Shown one piece after another: positions 56,544 through 64,000 of a stretch of DNA of 64,000 nucleotides. The stretch is from JAXDMK01 sp963765955. GTDB taxonomy: Bacteria; Actinomycetota; Acidimicrobiia; Acidimicrobiales; AC-14. The position numbers and the translations under genes were made by a program. The stretch covers positions 806,001 to 870,000 of the forward strand of contig CAVXYA010000002.1 of the NCBI GenBank assembly GCA_963765955.1, written 5' to 3'. Below the pieces are notes generated by a model. The model had not been told where the DNA came from. It saw only the letters and a list, made by a program, of their open reading frames with translations, and did no database searches. The first letter of the stretch is position 1. The number at the start of each line of letters is the position of its first letter.

Positions 56544-56801
56544 ATGGAGCGCATCGGGATTCGTGAGCTGCGGCAGAACGCGAGCGAGTGGATCCGGCGG
56601 GCTCATGCCGGCGAACGGATCGAGGTCACTCGACGGGGCGAGGTAATGGCCGTTCTGGGCCCACCGCCGGTGGGGGGCGCCCTCGCCCAACTCCGTGTCC
56701 GGTTGAAGCGGGCGAGCGTCACGTCGCCGCTACCGAGCCCGGTAACGACGCGCCGACCGGCCTCGGACGCGCTTGCCGAGCTGCGCGCCGAGGAGCGTTG
56801 A
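56544..56801 (+). CDS. Phd/YefM-type antitoxin
   Basis: An 85-residue protein. IGIRELRQNASEWIRRAHAGERIEVTRRGEVMAVLGP is the prevent-host-death fold that binds the operator and neutralises a VapC or Doc toxin. The C-terminal LAELRAEER is the usual toxin-wrapping tail. Its stop overlaps the start of a truncated PIN-domain toxin (TTGA). It lies 33 bases after the Fic gene. Confidence 0.88.
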   Translation: MERIGIRELRQNASEWIRRAHAGERIEVTRRGEVMAVLGPPPVGGALAQLRVRLKRASVTSPLPSPVTTRRPASDALAELRAEER

Positions 56802-56956
56802 GCGTCTGGGACCTCGACTCGTCTGCGATCGTGAAGTTCGTCGTCCGGGAGCGTGAGAGCGATGCGCTTGCCGCCTGGCGAGCGGGGCTGGACGGCGATG
56901 ATGTCGTGATGACCTGTGAGCTCGCCGGTTTACTCCCGACCGTCCTCGATCAATGA
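56798..56956 (+). pseudogene. Truncated VapC-type PIN toxin
   Basis: From TTG 56798 the peptide LSVWDLDSSAIVKFVVRER has the first PIN catalytic Asp (WDLDSSA). The match stops after VVMTCELA (about 56923) and the frame ends at 56956 after 52 residues. A complete VapC has about 130 residues and three more acidic residues, so nuclease activity is not expected. The lost part is replaced by the 3' end of the convergent PIN gene at 56930, which suggests a deletion that joined two toxin loci. Confidence 0.75.
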
Positions 56957-57346
56957 CAGGAAGTTCGCCGCTGTGTACACCGGCAATACATCACTCAGGC
57001 CCAGCAGGTGGTGGTCTCCGGAGACGATGACAGACTGGGTGGCCTCGGCGAGGGTGATGAGGTAGTCGTCACCCGGATCGGGCGAGTGCATAGGTGGTGG
57101 ACCGGGCGGATCGTCCCGAACGTCCGCCTCTCGTCGCAGCAAGGCGAGCACCTCCTGCGTCTCTGCCTCGGTCACCCGCTCGCGCAGCTTGGGGTAGCCC
57201 AGCGCCCGCCCGAGCTCATCGAGCAGCAGTGGGGACACGACGAGCTCGTAGCCGCCCTCGAGCCACGCCGCCAAGACTCTGGCCGGCGAACCGCTGGGCG
57301 AAAGGAGCGCGGAGATGATGATGTTGGGGTCGACGACGGCCCGCAC
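56930..57346 (-). CDS. PIN-domain toxin (COG1569 type)
   Basis: A 138-residue probable ribonuclease. It begins MRAVVDPNIIISALLSPSGSPARV, with the first catalytic Asp, followed by ELVVSPLLLDELGRALGYPKL, then DPGDDYLITLAEATQSVIVSGD with the later acidic residues, and HHLLGL. This is the family described as putative toxin-antitoxin toxin components. The preceding antitoxin ends three bases upstream, so they form one module. Complete. Confidence 0.85.
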   Translation of the reverse strand: MRAVVDPNIIISALLSPSGSPARVLAAWLEGGYELVVSPLLLDELGRALGYPKLRERVTEAETQEVLALLRREADVRDDPPGPPPMHSPDPGDDYLITLAEATQSVIVSGDHHLLGLSDVLPVYTAANFLSLIEDGRE

Positions 57347-57349
57347 GAT

Positions 57350-57580
57350 TTAGCGGCGGCGTCTGCGTGATGCATGCTGCGCCTCGACGGCCAATGCGAC
57401 AGCGTCCTCCTCAGCGATGTCGTTGCGCTGCCAGAGGCGGTCGAGCAGGTCGAGCCCGAGATGAGCGCGCACCGCCTCCTCGATCACCTCGCTGTCCCCC
57501 TTGCCGAGACGAGCAGCCCGGACCTTGACCGCTCGCAGCACGCTCTCGTCGATGGTCAGCGTCGTACGAGTTTTGGGCAT
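57350..57580 (-). CDS. Ribbon-helix-helix antitoxin
   Basis: A 76-residue protein. TRTTLTIDESVLRAVKVRAARLGKGDSEVIEEAVRAHLGLD is a ribbon-helix-helix DNA-binding fold. The C-terminal helix (LWQRNDIAEEDAVALAVEAQHA) would hold the toxin. It is coupled to the downstream PIN gene by a 3-base gap and probably represses the pair. Confidence 0.85.
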   Translation of the reverse strand: MPKTRTTLTIDESVLRAVKVRAARLGKGDSEVIEEAVRAHLGLDLLDRLWQRNDIAEEDAVALAVEAQHASRRRRR

Positions 57581-57604
57581 ACATGCATCTTAGCATCACA
57601 GTGC

Positions 57605-57750
57605 CCAGATGCTCGCCGCCGGGTGGCAAAGAATGGCTATCCGGTGCTGTGCGACGACGTAATGGCCGTCACAAAACGGACCGCCTTCGCCGTTTCCGTT
57701 GCTGGACCTGCAGCCGGACTTGGCCCGCCAATCGGCATCGGCAAGCAGGC
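57605..57750 (+). pseudogene. Remnant of an HPr-kinase-like gene
   Basis: The frame with VAKNGYPVLCDDVMAV (57623-57670) closely resembles MAGNGHPVVCDDMLAL in the intact gene at 63158. With one base added before it, the preceding codons read MLAAG, matching STLAAA. The identical string CGGACCGCCTTCGCCG follows in both. Then CTGGACCTGCAGCCGGAC, in another frame, parallels the VDLRTD codons of the intact gene. No start, P-loop or C-terminus remains. A degraded paralogue fragment is the best reading. Confidence 0.55.
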
Positions 57751-57779
57751 CATCCCGGGGCCAAGCACAAGAGCGCAGT

Positions 57780-58601
57780 TCAAGGGCAGCGATTCCGGTC
57801 GGACGGCCAGTTGGGCTGGAAGAGGTGCCACTGCTCCGGCGCCCGGCGGATGAGGCCCTCGAGCTCGATGGCCATGCGTTGGGTGACGTCGGCCACGGTG
57901 CCTTCGAGCGACACCGCGGGACGGATGATCACGTGGTGGCCGCGGCCGTGGAAGAAGATGGCGGTGGGGTGCAAGGGCGACTTCATGCGGCGGGCGAGGG
58001 TGGCGGGACCGCCCGGCAGGGTCGTCCGCTCGCCGAAGAACTCGACCTCGACTCCCCCACCCCCGATGTCGCGGTCCGAGAGGAGGCCGACGATCTGGTT
58101 GGCCCGCAGGGCTCGCACCACGGCGGTGCCGGCCCGCACTCCGAGGGGCACCACAGTGAACCCGAACGACTCCCGCAGGTTGACGAACCACTCGAACAGC
58201 TCCGGGGGCTCCAAGGGCTCGACGACGACAGTGAGGGGGAAGCCGCGGCGCACGAACCACGCCCCGCCCACCTCCCATCCGCCCAGGTGGGGGATGGCGA
58301 GGATGGCCCCCCGCCCGGCGGCCCGGGCCGCCTCGAGGTGGGCCAGGCCCTGGATCGACAGTCCGGCCGCGATCCGCACCGGGTCCATCGACGGCACCCG
58401 TAGCGACTCCATCCAGTAGCGGCCGTAGGAGGCGAACGCCCCCCGCACCGCCTTGTCGACGGCACGCTGGTCGAGCAGGACCGATGCCGCCCGCTGCTGG
58501 TGGCGAGCCACCATCTGGCGGTTCCCGACGAACGGCACCGCGGCCGCCGCCAGCCGGCGGGCCAGGGGCACTGCCAGCCGCTCGGGGAGTGCGTTGGCCA
58601 C
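57780..58601 (-). CDS. PatA-like PIM acyltransferase (LpxL/HtrB family)
   Basis: Transfers an acyl chain to a phosphatidylinositol mannoside at the membrane. The catalytic His/Glu motif is AIPHLGGWEVGGAWF, with DRDIGGGGVEVEFFG and HLFQPNWPSDR also typical. The first conventional start is GTG 58601, but family-like sequence continues upstream in frame (SKSWRRLRPYYRFRAASAVANALPERLA). That frame extends without a start codon through a proline-rich repeat to a stop at 58950. A one-base shift there would join it to the PI-synthase-like gene. So it is either a separate protein with an odd start or the second half of a fusion. Confidence 0.8.
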   Translation of the reverse strand: MANALPERLAVPLARRLAAAAVPFVGNRQMVARHQQRAASVLLDQRAVDKAVRGAFASYGRYWMESLRVPSMDPVRIAAGLSIQGLAHLEAARAAGRGAILAIPHLGGWEVGGAWFVRRGFPLTVVVEPLEPPELFEWFVNLRESFGFTVVPLGVRAGTAVVRALRANQIVGLLSDRDIGGGGVEVEFFGERTTLPGGPATLARRMKSPLHPTAIFFHGRGHHVIIRPAVSLEGTVADVTQRMAIELEGLIRRAPEQWHLFQPNWPSDRNRCP

Positions 58602-58712
58602 CGCCGACGCGGCCCGGAAGCGGTAGTACGGCCGCAGCCGGCGCCACGACTTCGAGGCCCCGGCCGGCCGAGCTACCGCGCTCTTGGGGACGACTACGGG
58701 CTGCGGGGGGAC

Positions 58713-58890
58713 GCCTACCGCGGGCGGCGCCTCGACCGGTGGCGCAGGGTCGACGGGGACCGGGGGGTCGACCGCGGGCGGCGCCTCGACCGGTGGCGCA
58801 GGGTCGACGGGGACTGGGGGGACGCCTACCGCGGGCGGCGCCTCGACCGGTGGCGCAGGGTCGACGGGGACCGGCGGGTCGACCGCGGGC
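58713..58890. repeat. 54-57-bp tandem repeats encoding a proline-rich linker
   Basis: The string ACCGCGGGCGG recurs at 58717, 58771, 58828 and 58882, giving three near-identical units of 54, 57 and 54 bp. In the acyltransferase frame (minus strand) a unit reads VPVDPAPPVEAPPAVDPP or VPVDPAPPVEAPPAVGVPP. Unit lengths are multiples of three, as expected for a coding repeat. No stop codon interrupts this frame from the repeat into the acyltransferase. Confidence 0.9.
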
Positions 58891-58894
58891 GGGT

Positions 58895-59662
58895 CTACGG
58901 CCGGCTGCGGGGCGGGCGGCGGCGGACGCCGTCGGGCCGCGGTCCCCGATCAGCCCCCGCGCCCCAACGGGGACGTTCCTGGCCTCGGGCTCGGGCGGAC
59001 GGGCCCGCGCTCACGCCCGGCGTCCATCCCCGCCAACGGCCGGCGACCGTGGCCAGGGTGGGCTTGGGCTTCTGGGGCTTGGCCACACCCGCCTGGCGCC
59101 ACACCATGGCGAACCGGTGGCCGGCGGTGAAGACGGTGAGGGCCAGCATCACCCACAGGATCGGCACCATGAGGGCGCTGAACAGCAGGCTGGCGCCCAG
59201 GGCCAGCATCCGCTCCGCCCGTTCCATCAGGCCGCCCTTGGCGGTGAAGCCCAGCGACTCGGCCCGGGCCCGCTCGTACGACACCAGGCTGGAGGCGGCC
59301 ATCACGGCCAGCGGCAGCATTGCCGCATGTCCCCCGTCGACCGACGCCAGGTACCAGGCGAAGCCCCCGAGCACCACCATGTCGCTCACCCGGTCGACGA
59401 CGGAGTCGAAGAACGCCCCCCGGGGCGACGCCGTGCCCGATGCCTTGGCCACGGCCCCGTCGAGCAGGTCGGGGACGGCGGAGGTGCCGAGCAGGAAGGC
59501 ACCCAGTCCGAGTCGTCCCTGGGCGACGGCCACCGCCGCGCCGATGGAGATGAGGAGCCCGACGACGGTGAGCTGGTCGGCGCTCACCCCGGCGCGCTCC
59601 AACCCGGAACCCACGGGGCGCAAGCCCCGCTCCACTCCCGCGCGGCACCGCTTGTCGAACAT
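58895..59662 (-). CDS. CDP-alcohol phosphatidyltransferase, PI-synthase-like
   Basis: Membrane enzyme joining a CDP-lipid to an alcohol; in actinobacteria the enzyme next to patA is the phosphatidylinositol (phosphate) synthase PgsA1. From the ATG at 59662 it opens MFDKRCRAGVERGLRPVGSGL. The catalytic D-x2-DG-x2-A-x-G-x3-D-x3-D motif is DLLDGAVAKASGTASPRG followed by AFFDSVVDR, and several membrane helices follow. The usual AR is AK here. After about residue 215 the sequence becomes basic and proline-rich, and the frame ends at 58895, inside the linker repeat. The order PgsA1-PatA supports inositol-lipid synthesis. Confidence 0.8.
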   Translation of the reverse strand: MFDKRCRAGVERGLRPVGSGLERAGVSADQLTVVGLLISIGAAVAVAQGRLGLGAFLLGTSAVPDLLDGAVAKASGTASPRGAFFDSVVDRVSDMVVLGGFAWYLASVDGGHAAMLPLAVMAASSLVSYERARAESLGFTAKGGLMERAERMLALGASLLFSALMVPILWVMLALTVFTAGHRFAMVWRQAGVAKPQKPKPTLATVAGRWRGWTPGVSAGPSARARGQERPRWGAGADRGPRPDGVRRRPPRSRP

Positions 59663-59751
59663 CCCACCGCCGACGGTAGCAGCAGGTATGTTGATTTGGC
59701 CGCAAAACTCCTGGTGAACACTTCTCAGAGGGCGCCCAGCAAGGAGCACGA

Positions 59752-61815
59752 GTGAAGAGCTTTCCTCCCGCCCAGATCCGCAACGTCGCCCTGGTCGGTC
59801 ACGGCGGCGCAGGAAAGACGAGCCTGGCCGAGGCTCTGCTGTTCTGCACCGGTGCCATCAACCGCCAGGGACGGGTGGAGGACGGCAACACCACCACCGA
59901 CTTCGACCCCGAAGAGGTGAAGCGGGGGATCTCGCTGGCCCTGTCGCTCGCCCCCTTCGAGTTCGCCGGCCACAAGGTCAACCTGCTCGACGCGCCCGGC
60001 TACGCCGACTTCGTCACCGAGCTCCAGACCGCCCTCGACGTGGCCGACCTGGCCGTCATCGTGGTCAGCGCGGTGGAGGGCGTCGAGGTCCAGACCGAGG
60101 TCGCCTGGCGGCTGGCGGCCGAGCGGGGACTGCCCCGGATGTTCTTCATCAACAAGCTCGACCGGGAACGGGCCAGCTTCGAGCGCACCCTCGACCAGCT
60201 CCGGGAGCGATTCGGGGCGGGGGTCGCGCCCCTGGAGCTGCCGATCGGCGAGGAGTCCTCGTTCCGGGGCATCGCCGACCTGCTCACCGACAGCGCCGTG
60301 TTCTACGAGGGGGGCAAGGCGGTCAAGGGCGAGATCCCCGACGACATGACCGAGCGCGAGCACGAGGTGCGAGACAACCTGGTCGAGGGCATCGTCGTGG
60401 CCGACGACGACCTCACCGAGCGCTACCTCGAGGGCGACCCCATCTCTGCGGCCGAGCTGGAGAAGGCCCTGGCCCAGGGGGTCGCCGACGCCAGCGTCTT
60501 TCCCGTGACGTGCGGTTCGGCCACCCGGATGATCGGGATCGACCGCCTGGCCGAGCTGATCTGCGAGGTGGGCCCATCGCCCCTCGACCGGCCGCCGGTG
60601 ATGGTCGACGCGGGCGACGGCACCGCCGAGGTCACCCCCGACCCGGCCGGCCAGCCCCTCGCCCTCGTCTACCGCACTATCGCCGACCCCTACGTGGGCA
60701 AGGTGTCGTTCCTCAAGGTGCTGTCGGGCACCATCCGGCCCGACGTGGTGCTCACCAATCCCCGCAGCCACTCCGACGAGCGCCTGCACGGCCTTTTCAC
60801 CATGCGGGGCAAGGAGCAGGTGCAGATCGACTACCTGCCGGCGGGCGACCTAGGGGCGGTGTCCAAGCTGTCCGACACCGCCACCGGCGACACGCTGGCG
60901 CCGAAGGGGACCCCCGTCACGGTCCCTGCCGGTGACCCCCCGGTGCCGGTGCTGTCGATCGCCATCCTCCCCAAGTCCAAGGGCGACGAGGACAAGCTGA
61001 TGACGGGCCTCCACCGCCTCCAGGACGAGGACCGGTCGCTGTTCGTCCGCCGGGACGACGAGACCCACCAGACGATCCTGTCGGGGATGGGCGAGACCCA
61101 CCTGTCGATCGTCACCGAACGCCTGGCCCGCAAGTTCGGGGTGGAGGTGCAGACGGAGGACGTGAAGGTCGCCTACCGGGAGACGATCACCGGCACCGCC
61201 GAAGCCGAGGGAAAGTACAAGAAGCAGACGGGGGGGCACGGGCAGTTCGGCGTGGCCTACCTGCGGGTCGAACCCCTGGAGCGGGGCGGCGGCTTCGAGT
61301 TCGTCGACAAGATCGTGGGTGGGGCCATCCCCCGCCAGTTCATCCCCGCAGTGGAGAAGGGCGTGGCCGAGACAATGGTGACGGCCGGCGTGTTCGGCTA
61401 TCCGGTGGTCGACGTGCGGGTCACCGTGTTCGACGGCAAGTTCCACCCCGTCGACTCATCCGAGATGAGCTTCAAGATGGCGGGCTCGCTCGGGTTCAAG
61501 GAGGCCATGGCCAAGGCCGGGCCGGTGCTGCTGGAGCCAATCTCCCTGCTCGAGGTCACCGTCCCCACGCAGTACCAGGGCGATGTCATGGGCGACCTCA
61601 ACTCCCGCCGCGGACGGGTGCAGGGCACCGAGGCGGTCGGCAACGGCGAGCAGACGATCACCGCCCAGGTGCCGACGTCCGAAATCCTCCGCTACGCCAT
61701 CGACCTCCGCTCCGTCACCGGCGGCAGGGGCCGGTTCGTGGTCCAGCACGACCACTACGACCCGATCCCGTCGCACCTGGTCGACAAGCTCACCAAGGCG
61801 GCGGCGGGGGGGTGA
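59752..61815 (+). CDS. Elongation factor G-like protein (EF-G2 type)
   Basis: Translational GTPase of 687 residues. The P-loop is GHGGAGKTSLAE, G3 is DAPGYADF, and G4 is NKLD in FFINKLDRERASF. The switch I region (NTTTDFDPEEVKRGISLALSLA) differs from canonical EF-G, as in the FusA2/EF-G2 group. Domains II to V follow (GGHGQFGVAYLRVEP, YQGDVMGDLNSRRGRVQG). The canonical fusA beside str-operon genes is not here, so this is likely the paralogue, whose role is uncertain. Start at GTG 59752. Confidence 0.9.
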   Translation: MKSFPPAQIRNVALVGHGGAGKTSLAEALLFCTGAINRQGRVEDGNTTTDFDPEEVKRGISLALSLAPFEFAGHKVNLLDAPGYADFVTELQTALDVADLAVIVVSAVEGVEVQTEVAWRLAAERGLPRMFFINKLDRERASFERTLDQLRERFGAGVAPLELPIGEESSFRGIADLLTDSAVFYEGGKAVKGEIPDDMTEREHEVRDNLVEGIVVADDDLTERYLEGDPISAAELEKALAQGVADASVFPVTCGSATRMIGIDRLAELICEVGPSPLDRPPVMVDAGDGTAEVTPDPAGQPLALVYRTIADPYVGKVSFLKVLSGTIRPDVVLTNPRSHSDERLHGLFTMRGKEQVQIDYLPAGDLGAVSKLSDTATGDTLAPKGTPVTVPAGDPPVPVLSIAILPKSKGDEDKLMTGLHRLQDEDRSLFVRRDDETHQTILSGMGETHLSIVTERLARKFGVEVQTEDVKVAYRETITGTAEAEGKYKKQTGGHGQFGVAYLRVEPLERGGGFEFVDKIVGGAIPRQFIPAVEKGVAETMVTAGVFGYPVVDVRVTVFDGKFHPVDSSEMSFKMAGSLGFKEAMAKAGPVLLEPISLLEVTVPTQYQGDVMGDLNSRRGRVQGTEAVGNGEQTITAQVPTSEILRYAIDLRSVTGGRGRFVVQHDHYDPIPSHLVDKLTKAAAGG

Positions 61816-62351
61816 CCGCGGCCAACTGCGAGGAGTGCGGTTTCGCCTACACCGACCTGGCCCCGGCTGACGTCCCGGCCGCGATCCGGGCCTTCGCCCG
61901 CCGCTTCCGGGCGCCGCTCACCCGCTTCCTCCCCGGCGAGGACAGCGACGCGTTAGTACGACGTCGCCCGGCGCCCGAGACCTGGTCGGCGCTGGAGTAC
62001 GCGGCCCACGTGCGGGACGTGTTCGGGAACTACGAACGGTGGGTCCGCCAGACGCTCGCCGAGGACCGGCCGGTGCTGGAGGGGCCGGGCCCCGATGCCC
62101 AGGCCGCCGCGGGGAACTACAACGCGCTCGACCCGGTGGCGGTGGCCGACGAGTTGGCCGCCAACGCCGAGCGCCTGGCCGCCACCTTCGAGGCCGTCCC
62201 CGACGACGGGTGGGATCGCGTCGGCCTCCGCCGGGACGAGGAACGCAGCGTGCTGTTCAGCGCCCGCCGAGCCGTCCACGAGGGCAACCACCACCTCCTC
62301 GACATCGGGCGGGGCATGCGAGCGTTGCGGGAGCAGGCCAAGCAGACCTGA
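61812..62351 (+). CDS. DinB-like family protein
   Basis: A 179-residue protein in the DinB/YfiT-like four-helix metal-binding family. A short Cys pair (CEECGF) opens it. The metal-ligand pattern is partly visible: His in SALEYAAHVRDVF, and His-x3-His in ARRAVHEGNHHLLDI. Members are thiol- or metal-dependent enzymes of varied function, not the DNA polymerase DinB. The GTG at 61812 overlaps the EF-G2 stop. Confidence 0.82.
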   Translation: MTAANCEECGFAYTDLAPADVPAAIRAFARRFRAPLTRFLPGEDSDALVRRRPAPETWSALEYAAHVRDVFGNYERWVRQTLAEDRPVLEGPGPDAQAAAGNYNALDPVAVADELAANAERLAATFEAVPDDGWDRVGLRRDEERSVLFSARRAVHEGNHHLLDIGRGMRALREQAKQT

Positions 62352-62450
62352 GGCCTCGAACGGCCGCTTGGTGAGCCCCGCCCGACGGCGAGCCCAATCC
62401 GGGATGGCGGCCTTGCCGCACCGGCGGCGCGTGTCCATACTGACCCCGAG

Positions 62451-62780
62451 ATGACTGCGATTCGGGCGGTAACCGCCATGATCCGGGCCAGGGCAGTCGG
62501 CGGAGCGGTGCTTCGGGGCGCGCTCCTCCTCGTCGGCGTGGCCCTGGTCGGCTGTTCGTCCGACGGAAGCAACGGCGACTCGTCCACCACCACGACGACC
62601 ACGGTTGTCGTAGGCGCCACGACGACCACTGCCGGCGCCGGCGCCGGCGCCACGACGTCGATCGGCGCGGACACGACCTCGCCGGATGGGACCGCCCCAT
62701 CTGACCCACCCACTTCGACCAGCCCTGACACCACGCCGTCGTCGACGACGACCATCGCCGGGTCGGTCATCACCTTCTAA
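62451..62780 (+). CDS. Small Thr/Ala-rich lipoprotein
   Basis: A 109-residue protein. The signal peptide ends in a lipobox (LLLVGVALVGCSS, Cys about residue 35), and the rest is Thr/Ser/Ala/Pro-rich without a fold I can see. An inner ATG (MIRARAVGG) could be the real start. Probably a surface-anchored spacer-like protein. Confidence 0.5.
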   Translation: MTAIRAVTAMIRARAVGGAVLRGALLLVGVALVGCSSDGSNGDSSTTTTTTVVVGATTTTAGAGAGATTSIGADTTSPDGTAPSDPPTSTSPDTTPSSTTTIAGSVITF

Positions 62781-62837
62781 CCGGCGTCCCCCACCAAGAG
62801 CCTTACTCGGAGGATTGTGGAAGCGATCGCTGGGCCG

Positions 62838-63161
62838 ATGTTCTCGAGGCGACACGTCATCGCCGGCGCCGCTGCGCTCGGGGCGGCCGGCTTGGCCCAG
62901 GGGACCCTGCCACCCTCCCCCGAGCCCCAGGGCTCCCTCGCCGACTGGTCCCCGAGGCGCCCGACCTCGTCCTGGCCCGATTCACACCTCACCGGCATTC
63001 ACGGTGGGGACCACGTCGCCGATCTCGTTCACCGCGACCAAGGCGAACGACGCCATGAAGCACAGATCGCCGTCGTCATCACCGACTTGCCGGCGTTCAG
63101 GCGTCCTGCATCTGAGGCCTTGATCTCCTCGCGTGGTGGGTCGGATCGTCGCCTGAGGTGA
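62838..63161 (+). CDS. Small protein with twin-arginine-like signal (uncertain)
   Basis: Begins MFSRRHVIAGAAALGAAGLAQG, which resembles a Tat signal (SRRHVI, then a hydrophobic run). After residue 30 the codon bias weakens, and another frame looks more coding (PAFTVGTTSPISFTATKAND), so an indel is likely near 62930-62990. Its stop overlaps the GTG of the kinase-like gene (GTGA), which argues for a real, coupled gene. No family recognised. Confidence 0.4.
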   Translation: MFSRRHVIAGAAALGAAGLAQGTLPPSPEPQGSLADWSPRRPTSSWPDSHLTGIHGGDHVADLVHRDQGERRHEAQIAVVITDLPAFRRPASEALISSRGGSDRRLR

Positions 63162-64000
63162 GCGCGCCGCCGGTCGGCGCGTACGGGCTCCAGGTCGTCG
63201 GCATCGACGGTGCCGACGCGTGGCTGGGCCCGGTGCCGGAGCGGTTCCCCCAGCTGCGGGTGGAATGGGGGCGCGGGCGCCGCCCCGACCGGGGCGGCGA
63301 CGAACGGTTGGTGACCGACGACCGGGTCGTGTTCGAGCTCGGTCCCGACCGCAGCCTGGTGGTGGAGCGCCTGGACGGCTCGGCCGCGTCGGCCACCTCC
63401 TGGGACGCCCGGCCGCCGACCGCGGCCGAGGCCGTCCACCCCCTGCTCACCGCGGCCGCGGCCGTGGTGGGCGCCTGGTCGGGCTACGACTCGTTCCACG
63501 CCGCGGCAGTCGTCGGCACCGCCGGCGTATGGGGCCTCCTCGGGGACAAGGAGTCGGGCAAGAGCACCCTTGCCGCGGCGATGGCCGGCAACGGGCACCC
63601 CGTGGTCTGCGACGACATGCTGGCGCTACGGGGCCGGACCGCCTTCGCCGGTCCTCGCTGCGTCGACCTCCGCACCGACGCCGCTGTCCGCCTCGGGATG
63701 GGCGACGAGCTGACGATCGACGGACCGCGGCCCCGGTGGCGGGTCGGGTTGGGCCCCCTCGACGCCGAGCTGCCCATGGCCGGGTGGGTGACGCTGGCGT
63801 GGGCCGAACGCCTCGAGCTGGTGCGCGTCGCGCCCCGTGACCTCCTCGCCCGCCTGGGCGCCCATCAGACCTGGCCCCACACCCCGATCGACCCTCTCGC
63901 CCTCCTCGACCTGTCGACGCTGCCGGCCTGGGAGCTGCGTCGGCCGCGGGAGTGGTCGTCGCTGGCCGCGGTCGTCACCACCCTCGAGGCGACCGTGAAC
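63158..64000 (+). CDS. HPr-kinase-like protein (3' end outside the window)
   Basis: Open from the GTG at 63158 to the window edge, 281 codons with no stop. The P-loop GDKESGKSTLAAAMAGNG and the acidic motif PVVCDDMLALRG match the HPr kinase/phosphorylase C-terminal fold. The N-terminal regulatory domain of true HprK and its HxxGxxE motif are absent. Such proteins are found near PqqD-like and peptide-modification genes, including some lasso peptide clusters. The genes beyond the window would show the context. A related remnant lies at 57605-57750. Confidence 0.75.
   Translation, partial: MSAPPVGAYGLQVVGIDGADAWLGPVPERFPQLRVEWGRGRRPDRGGDERLVTDDRVVFELGPDRSLVVERLDGSAASATSWDARPPTAAEAVHPLLTAAAAVVGAWSGYDSFHAAAVVGTAGVWGLLGDKESGKSTLAAAMAGNGHPVVCDDMLALRGRTAFAGPRCVDLRTDAAVRLGMGDELTIDGPRPRWRVGLGPLDAELPMAGWVTLAWAERLELVRVAPRDLLARLGAHQTWPHTPIDPLALLDLSTLPAWELRRPREWSSLAAVVTTLEATVN

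Noticed and set aside
62995..63100. Minus-strand mini-gene with CFMASFALVAVNEIGDVVP as a possible peptide precursor
   Set aside because: Codon bias is good, but no start with a ribosome site was found, and the overlapping plus strand has an equally good alternative frame. Too weak to list as a gene.

Overview
The window is very GC-rich, uses GTG and TTG starts often, and has genes that commonly overlap by 1-4 bases. The organism is most likely an actinobacterium. The left part keeps a gene order known from Mycobacterium tuberculosis (aspS, hisS, relA, apt, secF, secD, yajC, ruvB, ruvA, ruvC, yebC, pdxT, pdxS, pimA), and phosphatidylinositol-mannoside genes are present. A deep-branching group such as Acidimicrobiia is my guess; no marker in the window fixes the class.

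Layout. Positions 1-2600 hold the tip of a serA-like gene, a secreted DUF4394 protein and a trypsin-like protease. Positions 2624-24042 form the conserved minus-strand housekeeping block: tRNA synthetases, stringent response, purine salvage, Sec accessory proteins, Holliday-junction processing and PLP synthesis. A group II intron sits just upstream of pdxS. DUF3048, HtpX, LemA and a PimA-like mannosyltransferase follow. Positions 24148-32203 hold aminopeptidase N, a 2-hydroxyacid dehydrogenase, envelope lipoproteins, an L,D-transpeptidase, an ECF sigma factor with its membrane partner and a polyproline-tailed secreted protein. Positions 32242-42059 are a nitrogen module: urease operon ureABC-ureFGD on the minus strand, divergent from the urea transporter urtABCDE on the plus strand. 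Positions 42190-53008 are accessory metabolism: a molybdopterin oxidoreductase, a four-gene overlapping cluster with a chorismate-lyase-like protein and an FAD monooxygenase, and a sugar-type ABC transporter with a Gfo/Idh dehydrogenase. Positions 53077-57750 hold a TrpF-like enzyme, a methyltransferase, a deaminase-type putative effector, a Fic protein, two toxin-antitoxin modules (one broken) and a kinase-gene remnant. Positions 57780-64000 return to lipid and core functions: a PatA-like acyltransferase, a PI-synthase-like enzyme, an EF-G paralogue, a DinB protein and the start of an HPr-kinase-like gene.

In M. tuberculosis pimA, patA and pgsA1 are adjacent. Here pimA is about 34 kb from the patA/pgsA1-like pair, so the urease, transport, toxin and effector region looks inserted into that block.

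At least ten genes, including the essential aspS, hisS and ruvB, are broken by one- or two-base indels while both halves stay well conserved. I read this as sequence error rather than gene decay, and I give merged coordinates for those genes. Two families of small palindromic elements recur between genes. The most interesting candidates are a deaminase-like protein with an injection-system effector signature, a likely PI synthase-PatA fusion joined by a proline-rich repeat linker, and a 48-bp palindromic repeat with covarying inner stems.
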